7,184 bases of DNA from Acidimicrobiia bacterium (GCA_003230435.1 QIDW01000395.1:1-7184), one strand, 5' to 3'. Counted from the first letter of the stretch, positions 1 to 6,784 are shown. Translations and numbers: made by a program. Notes: generated from the sequence alone by a model not told the origin.

Positions 1-409
1 CATCCTCGGCGGTGGGAGGGTTCGCTTTACGAGCTGCCCTATCAAGAGCGGTATTCGACAGTCCCACAGCCTCCTCGATCAACCCTGCTTCAGTCTCACA
101 AGTAGCCATCTTGGAGATGGCGTCTACCTGATCCACTGAGAGGTCACCAGAAGCGAACCGTTTGTTGAGGACAGGAAGATCAGAAAGCCGTTTCGCAACC
201 GAAACCAGTTGACGTGCGGTGTCATCACGAACCCGAAGCCGAACAGAAACCCAATCGGTCAGACTCCTCGCACCGTCGCCCATCCACGACTGGGCAACAT
301 CGGCAGCCTGAACTAGTGCACACAGTTCGGCCGCGGAAGCAGCGTGCAAACCGCCGAAATGATCGAAACCCCGGTCGATCTCATCCGAAGTGGCAAGAGA
401 CCAATCCAT
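1..409 (-). CDS. DUF222 / 13E12-family protein, N-terminal part (probable HNH endonuclease), runs off the left edge
   Basis: Reading the minus strand from the ATG at 409-407 gives 136 uninterrupted residues up to the window edge, beginning MDWSLATSDEIDRGFDHFGG. The pattern of a helical N-terminus (residues about 20-60, LHAASAAELCALVQAADVAQ), a W-hinge near 'SLTDWVSVRLRV', then 'TARQLVSVAKRLSDLPVL' and 'FASGDLSVDQVDAISKMA' is the typical start of the actinobacterial DUF222 (13E12 repeat) family. Members usually carry a C-terminal HNH nuclease domain, which would lie outside this window. The start is supported by a GAGTGGAG stretch just upstream of the ATG, although spacing is short (3 nt after GGAG). 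The gene lies 89 bp downstream of the flavoprotein gene on the same strand. About 38% of its codons end in T by my count, roughly twice the fraction at the start of the peptidoglycan synthase gene, which hints at separate ancestry. The biological role of the family is unsettled. The family call is by pattern recognition. Confidence 0.8.
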   Translation of the reverse strand, partial: MDWSLATSDEIDRGFDHFGGLHAASAAELCALVQAADVAQSWMGDGARSLTDWVSVRLRVRDDTARQLVSVAKRLSDLPVLNKRFASGDLSVDQVDAISKMATCETEAGLIEEAVGLSNTALDRAARKANPPTAED

Positions 410-439
410 AGTCTCCACTCAACAGGCGACCCGTGACAG

Positions 440-467
440 ATTTGACCGAAAACAGACCGATTCGCAA
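440..467 (-). promoter_or_regulatory. Possible weak sigma70-type promoter of the DUF222 gene
   Basis: On the minus strand, TTGCGA (467-462) and TCAAAT (445-440) are separated by 16 bp and match the -35 and -10 consensus at 4 of 6 bases each. Transcription would start near 433, about 24 nt before the ATG. The gene could instead be read from the upstream mutase-flavoprotein transcript. A TTTTTT run lies between the genes, but I found no strong hairpin before it, so no terminator is called there. Confidence 0.25.
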
Positions 468-498
468 AGAAATCCGAAAAAAGAATCTCGCCGGGTGT

Positions 499-1857
499 CT
501 ATTCGGCTGCGTCCGTTATCGCCTCGGTCATCGAGGGATGGACCATCAGAGTCTCGACCAAGGTTTGCGCCGAGACTTGCGCCTGAACCGCCAGGGCGAT
601 GATTCCTATCAACTCTGATGCCCTGTGACCGACAATCGTCCCGCCAAGAACCACCCCGGTGGCCGGGTCGGAAGTTACTTTCACGAACCCCCGGGTGAAG
701 TGCTGCAACACCGACCGGGCGTTCGAGGCAAACGGCACCTTGGTCGTGCGAACCTTCCGGCCTAAGGCGGCGGCCTCGACATCAACCAAACCCACCGAGG
801 CAATCTCAGGTTCGGTGAAAATGGCTTCGGCGACCTTGCTGTAGTCCAGAGGCTCGACCGGAAGGTTGAGAGCGTGGCGAGCGATCTTGCGTCCCTGCAT
901 CGACGCCACCGAACTCAGAGGCATCTGTCCCGTGACATCGCCGGCGGCGTAAATGTGGGACACCGACGTTCGCTGGTATTCATCCACAGGGACATATCCA
1001 TGATCGGTTTCGATACCGGCAGTATCAAGCCCGAGGCCATCGGTCAGGGGCACGGAGCCGACAGCAAGCAGTGCATGCGACCCGGCAATGACCCGACCGT
1101 CTTCACAGATAACCGAGACTCCATCGGCGGTCAGATCGATCGACTCGGCGCGAGCCCCGATGACCAGACGCACTCCCCTCTCCAGGAAGTCCTCCTCGAG
1201 TACGGCGGCTACCTCGGGATCCCTGTGAGGAAGGATCTGCTGACGGGAGACAACCAAACTGACATCTGCCCCCATGCTCTCGAAGATGTGGGCGAACTCG
1301 ACGCCGGTAACCCCCGAGCCGATCACAACAACGTGCCTGGGAACCTCGGGGAGGTCGTAACAATCTCTCGTGGTCAACACCCGCTCGCGGTCCACATCTG
1401 CCCAATCCGGAACACGAGGCGCGGACCCGGTGGAGATCAGCGCCTTGTCGAAACTGATCCTCTTGTCACCATCGGCCGTCTCGACAATCGCCTCGTTTGG
1501 ACCGACAAACCGACCGGTCCCCCTTATGAGGTCGACCTGCTGGGAGTCGAGCAGATTGATCCAGCTCGTGTTGATGTCGGCCGTGATCTCGGTGATCCGC
1601 TCAGAAAGAACCTTTGGATCGACCTGACCGGGGTCGTTGACCAAACCAAGTTTCACGGCGTTGCGAACCGAGGTGTGCCTCAAAGCGCTGGCGGCCATCG
1701 TCTTTGATGGAATGCAGTCCCAGAGGTGGGCCGCGCCTCCGATGATGTCCTTCTCGATCAGCGTCACCCGGCCGCCCTTCGTGGCTGCGGTGGTGGCTGC
1801 CTGGGTGCCGGCAGGGCCTCCACCGATTATCAATAGATGGGTTCGGGTGTCACTCAT
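499..1857 (-). CDS. lpdA: LpdA-like NAD(P)H oxidoreductase of the flavoprotein disulfide reductase fold, lacking one redox cysteine
   Basis: This 452-aa FAD/NAD(P) two-dinucleotide-fold enzyme has the usual family length. Visible elements are the FAD Rossmann motif G12-G-G14-x-x-G17 with E35, the second nucleotide-binding motif G180-S-G182-V-T-G185, and the FAD site AAGD (G306, D307), followed by a C-terminal dimerisation domain. In true dihydrolipoamide dehydrogenases the active site reads C-x4-C; here it is A43-x4-C48 in 'GGAAHLWDCIPSK', so no disulfide can form. Mycobacterium tuberculosis LpdA (Rv3303c), described as a quinone reductase, has the same GGAA...DC arrangement and is very similar overall. 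A quinone or other electron-acceptor reductase role is therefore more likely than lipoamide oxidation. The C-terminal H440 and E445 of the HPxxxE motif are retained. The residue after the second beta-alpha-beta unit is S204 followed by R205 rather than Glu, which would fit NADPH (inference). The ATG overlaps the mutase stop (ATGA) and has GGAG 4 nt upstream. The symbol follows the mycobacterial name and does not imply lipoamide activity. Confidence 0.85.
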   Translation of the reverse strand: MSDTRTHLLIIGGGPAGTQAATTAATKGGRVTLIEKDIIGGAAHLWDCIPSKTMAASALRHTSVRNAVKLGLVNDPGQVDPKVLSERITEITADINTSWINLLDSQQVDLIRGTGRFVGPNEAIVETADGDKRISFDKALISTGSAPRVPDWADVDRERVLTTRDCYDLPEVPRHVVVIGSGVTGVEFAHIFESMGADVSLVVSRQQILPHRDPEVAAVLEEDFLERGVRLVIGARAESIDLTADGVSVICEDGRVIAGSHALLAVGSVPLTDGLGLDTAGIETDHGYVPVDEYQRTSVSHIYAAGDVTGQMPLSSVASMQGRKIARHALNLPVEPLDYSKVAEAIFTEPEIASVGLVDVEAAALGRKVRTTKVPFASNARSVLQHFTRGFVKVTSDPATGVVLGGTIVGHRASELIGIIALAVQAQVSAQTLVETLMVHPSMTEAITDAAE

Positions 1858-3422
1858 GATGCTCCAGGCCGATAGACCCCAAAAACCTCTCGAAGTGAAT
1901 CGGAAACCTCACCGACGGTCGCCCCAACTGCCAATGCGTCCTTGGTCGCGACCATCAGGTTCTGATCGGTGGCGGCCACCGCTCCAACCTGTGAAAGAGC
2001 CGTCGTGACGCCGTCTTGATCACGCCCGGCGCGCCAGGCCTCGACCGAGCCCTTCTGTGACTCCTCGACAGCCGGGTCGATGTCCAACACCGGAATGGGT
2101 TCTGATTCGTCGGAAGTGAACCGGTTGACCCCGACAACGACGGACTCGCCGCTGCCTTGCCGTTGCGCCTCCCGGTAGGCGGAGTCTTCGATCTGGCCCT
2201 GCATCCATCCTTCCTCGATAGCGATGACGGAACCGCCCATGGAGGCGATGTGGGCGAGTAAGTCTTCGGCTTTGGCCTCGAGATCGTTGGTGAGCTTCTC
2301 GACAAAATACGAGCCGGCCAACGGGTCGACCGTGCCGGCAACACCCGACTCGTGCGCAATCACCTGCTGGGTGCGCAAGGCAACGAGAGCACTCTCGTCG
2401 GTCGGCAGACCGACGGCTTCGTCATACGAATTCGTGTGCAGCGACTGCGTGCCTCCAAGCACAGCCGCTAGAGCCTGAATCGTGGTCCGCACAATGTTGT
2501 TGAGCGGCTGCTGAGCAGTCAGGGTCGAACCTGCGGTTTGGGTGTGAGATCGCATAGACCACGACTTAGGATTCTTCGCCCCCACGTCGTCCCGCATATG
2601 CCGGGCCCAGATCCGCCGAGCCGCTCGGAACTTGGCGACTTCCTCGAAGAAGTCGTTGTGGCTGTTCCAGAAGAAAGAGAGTCTTGGAGCGAAAACGTCA
2701 ACGTCGAGACCTGCGCTTATCGCTGCGTTCACATAGGCGAGGCCGTTGGCGATCGTGAACGCCAGCTCCTGTGCCGCCGTGGCTCCTGCCTCCCTGATGT
2801 GATATCCGCTGATCGAGATCGTGTTCCATTGAGGTAGGTGCTCGTCGGCGTACCCAAAGACATCCGTGATGAGACGCATCGACGGACGGGGTGGGTAGAT
2901 GTAGGTACCCCGGGCCACGTATTCCTTGAGAATGTCGTTCTGGATCGTCCCGCGGAGTTGGGCGGCGGCGATACCGCGTTCCTCGGCAACCAGTTGGTAG
3001 AGCAGAAGCAGAATCGGCGCCGTCGAATTGATCGTCATCGAGGTCGACACTTCATCGAGGGGTATCCCATCGAAGAGACGACGCATGTCGTCGAGCGAGT
3101 CGATGGCGACTCCCACCTTGCCCACCTCGCCCGTTGCGAGGGGATTGTCCGAGTCGAGACCCATCTGAGTAGGCAAATCGAAGGCAACGCTGAGGCCGGT
3201 CTGCCCTGCCTCGAGAAGATCCTTGAAACGCCGGTTGGTCTCCTCAGGTGTGCCAAACCCCGCGTATTGACGCATGGTCCACAGCCGACCCCGGTACATG
3301 CTCGGGTAGGGACCCCGGGTGAAGGGGAACTCCCCCGGATTCCCGATCAGACCGGGTTCAGGTGGATCTGAATAGACGGTGTCTATCTCAATGCCACTCG
3401 TAGTGCGACGAGATTGGGCCAT
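1854..3422 (-). CDS. Acyl-CoA mutase large subunit (methylmalonyl-CoA mutase type, catalytic barrel without B12 domain)
   Basis: This 522-aa protein is homologous to the substrate-binding TIM barrel of adenosylcobalamin-dependent methylmalonyl-CoA mutase, which interconverts methylmalonyl-CoA and succinyl-CoA. Landmarks are YPSMYRGR (Y39-R46), RQYAGFGTPEETN (from R51), LSVAFDLPTQMG, GTIQNDILKEY, YIYPPRPSMR (ending R183), SISGYH (H208), APRLSFFW and TQSLHTNSYDEA. Against Propionibacterium shermanii MCM, Y53, R183 and H208 align with Tyr89, Arg207 and His244. That Tyr/Arg pair is associated with carboxylated substrates, whereas isobutyryl-CoA mutase has Phe/Gln. The protein ends after the linker 'GEVSDSLREVFGVYRP', with no cobalamin domain (DxHxxG...), so it must pair with a separate small subunit not encoded here. 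I chose the ATG at 3422 because homology begins shortly after it and AAGGA (3437-3433) sits 10 nt upstream. The reading frame stays open to 3605, but that extension (about 61 residues) looks non-coding. Ethylmalonyl-CoA or another related substrate cannot be excluded. Confidence 0.92.
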   Translation of the reverse strand: MAQSRRTTSGIEIDTVYSDPPEPGLIGNPGEFPFTRGPYPSMYRGRLWTMRQYAGFGTPEETNRRFKDLLEAGQTGLSVAFDLPTQMGLDSDNPLATGEVGKVGVAIDSLDDMRRLFDGIPLDEVSTSMTINSTAPILLLLYQLVAEERGIAAAQLRGTIQNDILKEYVARGTYIYPPRPSMRLITDVFGYADEHLPQWNTISISGYHIREAGATAAQELAFTIANGLAYVNAAISAGLDVDVFAPRLSFFWNSHNDFFEEVAKFRAARRIWARHMRDDVGAKNPKSWSMRSHTQTAGSTLTAQQPLNNIVRTTIQALAAVLGGTQSLHTNSYDEAVGLPTDESALVALRTQQVIAHESGVAGTVDPLAGSYFVEKLTNDLEAKAEDLLAHIASMGGSVIAIEEGWMQGQIEDSAYREAQRQGSGESVVVGVNRFTSDESEPIPVLDIDPAVEESQKGSVEAWRAGRDQDGVTTALSQVGAVAATDQNLMVATKDALAVGATVGEVSDSLREVFGVYRPGAS

Positions 3423-3534
3423 ACCCTTTGTATCCTTACAGTCCCGGGGATCGTAGGTCGGGAACTCGTCGACTCCCCGCGACGTCGAATAACTACCGGA
3501 TTCACGAAACAAACCCCTAGGAGCCCGCTGAACA

Positions 3535-3684
3535 ATGCATGTCACCCATCTCGACGACCAGTCATCACCATCCGCGGTGTTCTCGGCTCCACCATTCCGG
3601 CACAAGGAGTGGCGAAACCTCGTCCTTGCGACTGGCGCGCCTGGCCGCCGATCTGAGCAACGGCATTATTCAGCAGACTCCTAG
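3535..3684 (+). CDS. Possible 49-codon upstream ORF abutting the peptidoglycan synthase gene
   Basis: An ATG at 3535 opens a 49-residue reading frame starting MHVTHLDDQSSPSAVF. It ends with TAG at 3682-3684, immediately before and in the same frame as the ATG at 3685. AGGAG at 3519-3523 lies 11 nt upstream, a plausible Shine-Dalgarno, whereas the synthase ATG has no recognisable one. The peptide has no recognisable domain, no membrane segment and an unremarkable composition. About 60% of codons end in G or C, no better than background, so coding evidence is weak. If translated, it could deliver ribosomes to the downstream ATG by termination-reinitiation. It may equally be a chance open frame within a 5' leader. 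Confidence 0.3.
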   Translation: MHVTHLDDQSSPSAVFSAPPFRHKEWRNLVLATGAPGRRSEQRHYSADS

Positions 3685-6282
3685 ATGGCCAAGAAAGCCC
3701 TCATTCATCAGATCGAGGCGCGGGAAAGGCGAGGTCGCTGGTTTGGCGCCTTGGCCACCCTCCTCTCAATGTCCCTTCTCCTCTCGGGTTGGGTCGGTCT
3801 TTTCGCGTTCCTGGGAGCAAATTCTGCCTACGGCACATTCGAGGATCTTCAAGACGAATGGGTGCCTGACACCCGGGCCATGGAGCTCACGCTCCCCGAC
3901 CTGAGTCGCGTCAGTCGCATCTACGCGGATTCGGGCGAGGTGCTCGACGAGTTGCACGACGGCCGCAACTCTCAGCCGGTCCCGTACGAATCGGTGCCCG
4001 AGATCGTCGTCTACGCCATCCTCGCAGCCGAGGACGCCGACTTCTTCAAGCATGAGGGTGTCGACTTTTCGGCAGTTGCCTCCGCTGCCGTTGACAACCT
4101 CCTCTACGACACCACTCGAGGTGGATCGACCATCACCCAGCAAGTCGTGAAGAACGCTTTCGTGGGCAACGAGCTCACGATCCGTCGCAAGGTCAACGAG
4201 GCGTTTGTTTCGGCCGAACTCGAGCGTCGTTTCTCCAAGGAGCGCATTCTCGAGTTCTACATGAACTCGGTTTACTTTGGCTCCGGGGCTTATGGCGTCC
4301 AAACCGCTGCCAGGGAGTTCTTCAGCAAGGATCTCGCCGATCTCGAGATCCACGAGGCAGCCGCACTTGCCGTACTCGTTCGCAGCCCGTCTCTGTACAA
4401 CCCGCGTCGTCGTCCCGAGATCGTGCTCGATCGCCGCAACGACGTCATAGCCCAGATGGCCGAAGAGGGCTGGATCTCGGAGACCGAGGCCCTCAGGGAA
4501 ACCCGTGAGCCGCTCGGCGTCATCGACTCTCCCCTACGTCGCGGTGAAGCCGACTTCGTCGTCGCGGAAGTGAAGCGCCAACTACTCAACAACGACCAGT
4601 TTTCTTTTCTCGGGGAAACGAACGAGGAGCGCAAAAAGGCGATCTTCGGATGTCCTGCCGATGATGTCGCCTGTGAAGGGGGTGGTGGTCTTCAGATATT
4701 CACCACCATCGACCTGGGACTCCAGAAGGAGGCCAACCGGATACTCACCCAATGGCTTCCACTTCTGCCTTACGAAGAGAACCTCGAAGCCTGCCGCGGT
4801 CTCTTCGATGACTTCGAGGAGAACCTGGAATTCTATGCCAAGTACGCCGAGACTCAATCATGTAAGCCCACTGGGGCCCTCACCATGGTCGACAACTACA
4901 CGGGCGAGGTGAAGGTGATGGCGTCGGGACTTCCTTTCGAATTCAATCAGTTCGACCTTGCTATCCAGGGCCGTCGCAACCCTGGTTCGGCTTTCAAGCC
5001 ATTTGCGCTGGTCACACTTCTCGAGCAGGGCTACACGTTGGGGGGTCAGTGGAGCGGTGAGAGCCCAATCCAGATTCAATGCGAGTTTCCTTGTGCGCCC
5101 AACGGCAGCAACATCTGGACCGTCAAGAATGCCGGCGCATCCAAGGGTGTGATGACCCTTGAAGCCGCCACTTATGGGTCCGTCAACGCGGTGTATGCAC
5201 AGGTGTCGCAGGCCGCCGGGCCGGAGAACATTGTTGACATGGCCAGACGGATGGGTGTCACCGAGTCGGCGCTCAACCCCGTCCTCTCCATCGTCCTGGG
5301 CTCGTCGGCCGTGTCCACGTTGGAGATGGCGTCTGCCTTTTCCAACTTCGCCACCAATGGCGTGCGCCACAACGACTACATCATCTCCAAGATCGTCGAC
5401 CGCGAAGGCACGGTCATTTACGAACACGAAGCGGAGACGACCCAGGTAGCCGACCCGGCCATCTTTGCCGCCGCCCGCCGAGCCCTGGTACAAGTACCGC
5501 GAATCGGAACCGCAGCCAAACCCTTCAAAGGCTTCCCCTACGGCAGTTTTGAGGATGGTTCTCCCCGGATTGGAGGCAAGACCGGAACTCACCAGAATTA
5601 CCTCGATGCCTGGTATGTCGGGTTTACCCCCGAATACTCGACGGCAGTCTGGGTCGGGTACGAAGCGGAGCAGATACCCCTGGAAAACATAGTCGCCAAC
5701 GGACAGACGTATAGGCGAGTATTCGGTAGCTCCATCCCGGCTCCGATCTGGGGAGAGTTCATGACCATCGTGATGGAGGATCTGCCCGAAACCAGGTTCC
5801 CCGACGAGCCCGCCAACATCAATGATTATCTGATACCGCCACCGACCCAGGTGCCAGTCCTCGTCGGACTAGAGAAGGACGAGGCAGCGAAGGAGCTGCG
5901 CCGCGAGGCTCGGCTCAACGTCGACATTGTCGAGGTTGCGTCGCTGGAACCCGTTGGGATAGTCGTCAACCAGTCGAATGAGCCTGGCGAGACGGTGAGT
6001 CAAGGCACATTCATCACGATCTTCGTATCGACGGGAGAGACGCCCGTGGCCCCGCTCCCAGGTCTAATCGGGCAAACGGTCGAGCAGGCACTCGAAATCG
6101 TCCGGGAGTTCGAGTTGAACTCCGGGGTCAAACTGAATCTGCTCCAACAGAAGGTCGCTGTCACCAACCCGAACCAGGTCGACAAGATCATCTCCACCAA
6201 TCCACCACCCGGCACCGAGATCACCGAGTCGGCGTCGATCGTGCTCTTCGTGGGCCGACTTGGCTCAGCAGGCGACGGCTAA
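3685..6282 (+). CDS. Bifunctional class A penicillin-binding protein (PonA-like) with two C-terminal PASTA domains
   Basis: This 865-aa membrane-anchored peptidoglycan synthase polymerises lipid II and cross-links stem peptides. A short basic cytoplasmic tail precedes one membrane segment (about residues 19-44). The GT51 glycosyltransferase follows: AAEDADFFKHEGVD (catalytic E116), GGSTITQQ (146-153), RRKVNE (second Glu, E172), KERILEFYMNSVYFG (185-199) and the LVRSPSLYNP region (231-240). The transpeptidase domain has S435-A-F-K438, S499-V-N501 and K632-T-G634-T, so the nucleophile and all three motifs are intact. Two PASTA-like repeats occupy about 722-783 and 790-857, after a proline-rich hinge (PPPTQVP). 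All six cysteines lie between 323 and 470, on the extracytoplasmic side. M. tuberculosis PonA2 is the nearest architecture I know, with one PASTA. TAG immediately precedes the ATG in frame, so no upstream start is possible in this frame; there is no clear SD. The gene is divergent from the mutase gene. Confidence 0.95.
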   Translation: MAKKALIHQIEARERRGRWFGALATLLSMSLLLSGWVGLFAFLGANSAYGTFEDLQDEWVPDTRAMELTLPDLSRVSRIYADSGEVLDELHDGRNSQPVPYESVPEIVVYAILAAEDADFFKHEGVDFSAVASAAVDNLLYDTTRGGSTITQQVVKNAFVGNELTIRRKVNEAFVSAELERRFSKERILEFYMNSVYFGSGAYGVQTAAREFFSKDLADLEIHEAAALAVLVRSPSLYNPRRRPEIVLDRRNDVIAQMAEEGWISETEALRETREPLGVIDSPLRRGEADFVVAEVKRQLLNNDQFSFLGETNEERKKAIFGCPADDVACEGGGGLQIFTTIDLGLQKEANRILTQWLPLLPYEENLEACRGLFDDFEENLEFYAKYAETQSCKPTGALTMVDNYTGEVKVMASGLPFEFNQFDLAIQGRRNPGSAFKPFALVTLLEQGYTLGGQWSGESPIQIQCEFPCAPNGSNIWTVKNAGASKGVMTLEAATYGSVNAVYAQVSQAAGPENIVDMARRMGVTESALNPVLSIVLGSSAVSTLEMASAFSNFATNGVRHNDYIISKIVDREGTVIYEHEAETTQVADPAIFAAARRALVQVPRIGTAAKPFKGFPYGSFEDGSPRIGGKTGTHQNYLDAWYVGFTPEYSTAVWVGYEAEQIPLENIVANGQTYRRVFGSSIPAPIWGEFMTIVMEDLPETRFPDEPANINDYLIPPPTQVPVLVGLEKDEAAKELRREARLNVDIVEVASLEPVGIVVNQSNEPGETVSQGTFITIFVSTGETPVAPLPGLIGQTVEQALEIVREFELNSGVKLNLLQQKVAVTNPNQVDKIISTNPPPGTEITESASIVLFVGRLGSAGDG

Positions 6283-6321
6283 CACTTCTTCCGATTTCTT
6301 TCGCGTCCTGCGCTACACCAC

Positions 6322-6351
6322 TTGACGTTGGTTAACGATATCTTGTAGAAC
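6322..6351 (+). promoter_or_regulatory. Probable promoter giving a leaderless transcript for the 140-aa gene
   Basis: TTGACG (6322-6327, 5 of 6 to the -35 consensus) is followed by an 18-bp spacer and TAGAAC (6346-6351) as the -10. Only 7 nt (6352-6358) separate the -10 from the ATG at 6359, so transcription would begin at or next to the start codon, as in the many leaderless mRNAs of actinobacteria. No Shine-Dalgarno precedes the ATG, which agrees. The spacer holds a small inverted repeat, CGTT-GGTT-AACG (6326-6337), overlapping the -35 end, which could be an operator. TATCTT (6339-6344) is an alternative -10-like hexamer but is too close to this -35. Confidence 0.45.
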
Positions 6352-6358
6352 TTTCGGT

Positions 6359-6781
6359 ATGAGAACCGAAGCGCCCGTAAGCGGCCAGAATCGTCCTCCG
6401 AATGAAACTGCCGTGGGGCACACGGGCGCTTCGGTCAGGCCCACTGCCCGGGTCCGCCCCGTAGTTCCCGTGCGTCTGTCGAAGAGCGAGGGCCGCTTCA
6501 GGCCGTCGGACCCCTATGTCAGAAGGTTCTGGGTAGCAGCCATTGGGCCCAGCGCCGTTGCCGAACTGCTCCGTCTGGTTCGTGCTGCTGGGAAGGGGGA
6601 GGATGTGCAGCTACCCAGACATCTGCCGATCCTCATCCGTGCCGGGCTGGCCGCCGGGAAGGATGGCTGCCTCGTGGTGGATGCCCGCTTCCCCGAGGTC
6701 CCGATGGAGCTCCGATGGCGCTTCCCACCCAGCCTCGCCGCCGAACACCGCCGACTCCTCGGCAGCGGCCGACCGCACTAG
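6359..6781 (+). CDS. Hypothetical protein, 140 aa
   Basis: I do not recognise this protein. The first 50 or so residues are low-complexity and rich in Pro, Arg, Ser and Val (for example 'ASVRPTARVRPVVPVRLSK') and probably disordered. A compact segment from about residue 51, 'DPYVRRFWVAAIGPSAVAEL' onward, has alternating helix- and strand-like stretches and ends with 'PMELRWRFPPSLAAEHRRLL'. There is no signal peptide, membrane helix, metal-binding cluster or nucleotide-binding motif; it has one cysteine, in 'KDGCLVVDARFPEVP'. The codons are GC-ending in the ordered part, which supports a real gene. It lies 76 bp downstream of the synthase gene on the same strand with its own likely promoter, and is convergent with the membrane protein gene 7 bp beyond its stop. 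Translation may truly start at the leaderless ATG, or further in, since only the second half looks conserved in character. Confidence 0.6.
   Translation: MRTEAPVSGQNRPPNETAVGHTGASVRPTARVRPVVPVRLSKSEGRFRPSDPYVRRFWVAAIGPSAVAELLRLVRAAGKGEDVQLPRHLPILIRAGLAAGKDGCLVVDARFPEVPMELRWRFPPSLAAEHRRLLGSGRPH
6365..6435 (+). repeat. Perfect 14-bp inverted repeat at the 5' end of the 140-aa gene
   Basis: ACCGAAGCGCCCGT (6365-6378) is exactly complementary in reverse to ACGGGCGCTTCGGT (6422-6435), with 43 nt between the arms. An inner CGGC/GCCG pair (6382-6385 with 6410-6413) could extend the fold. The arms begin at the third codon of the 140-aa ORF, encoding roughly TEAPV and TGASV, and would form a GC-rich hairpin at the extreme 5' end of the inferred leaderless mRNA. 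There is no T-run after it, so it does not look like an intrinsic terminator. Confidence 0.75.
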
Positions 6782-6784
6782 GAG

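Noticed and set aside
874..1707. Long plus-strand open frame (277 codons) opposite the flavoprotein gene
   Set aside because: It is the antisense shadow of a well-supported gene in GC-rich DNA; its translation is Arg/Gly/Asp-rich with no domain pattern.
2838..3371. Plus-strand open frame of 177 codons opposite the mutase gene
   Set aside because: Antisense shadow of conserved mutase sequence, with no recognisable motif or initiation signal.
3423..3605. N-terminal extension of the mutase frame to 3605
   Set aside because: The extra 61 residues share nothing with the mutase family, whereas the ATG at 3422 has AAGGA 10 nt upstream and gives the usual length for a split large subunit.
3423..3684. 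Promoters in the divergent mutase/synthase intergenic region
   Set aside because: Several partial matches exist (for example CATTAT at 3664-3669 on plus, TACGAT on minus), but none has a convincing partner hexamer at proper spacing.
4858..5592. Minus-strand open frame of 244 codons opposite the synthase transpeptidase domain
   Set aside because: Overlaps the intact catalytic motifs on the other strand; Gly/His/Arg-rich composition typical of a shadow frame.
6283..6321. Terminator after the synthase gene
   Set aside because: The region is pyrimidine-rich but holds no stem of useful length.
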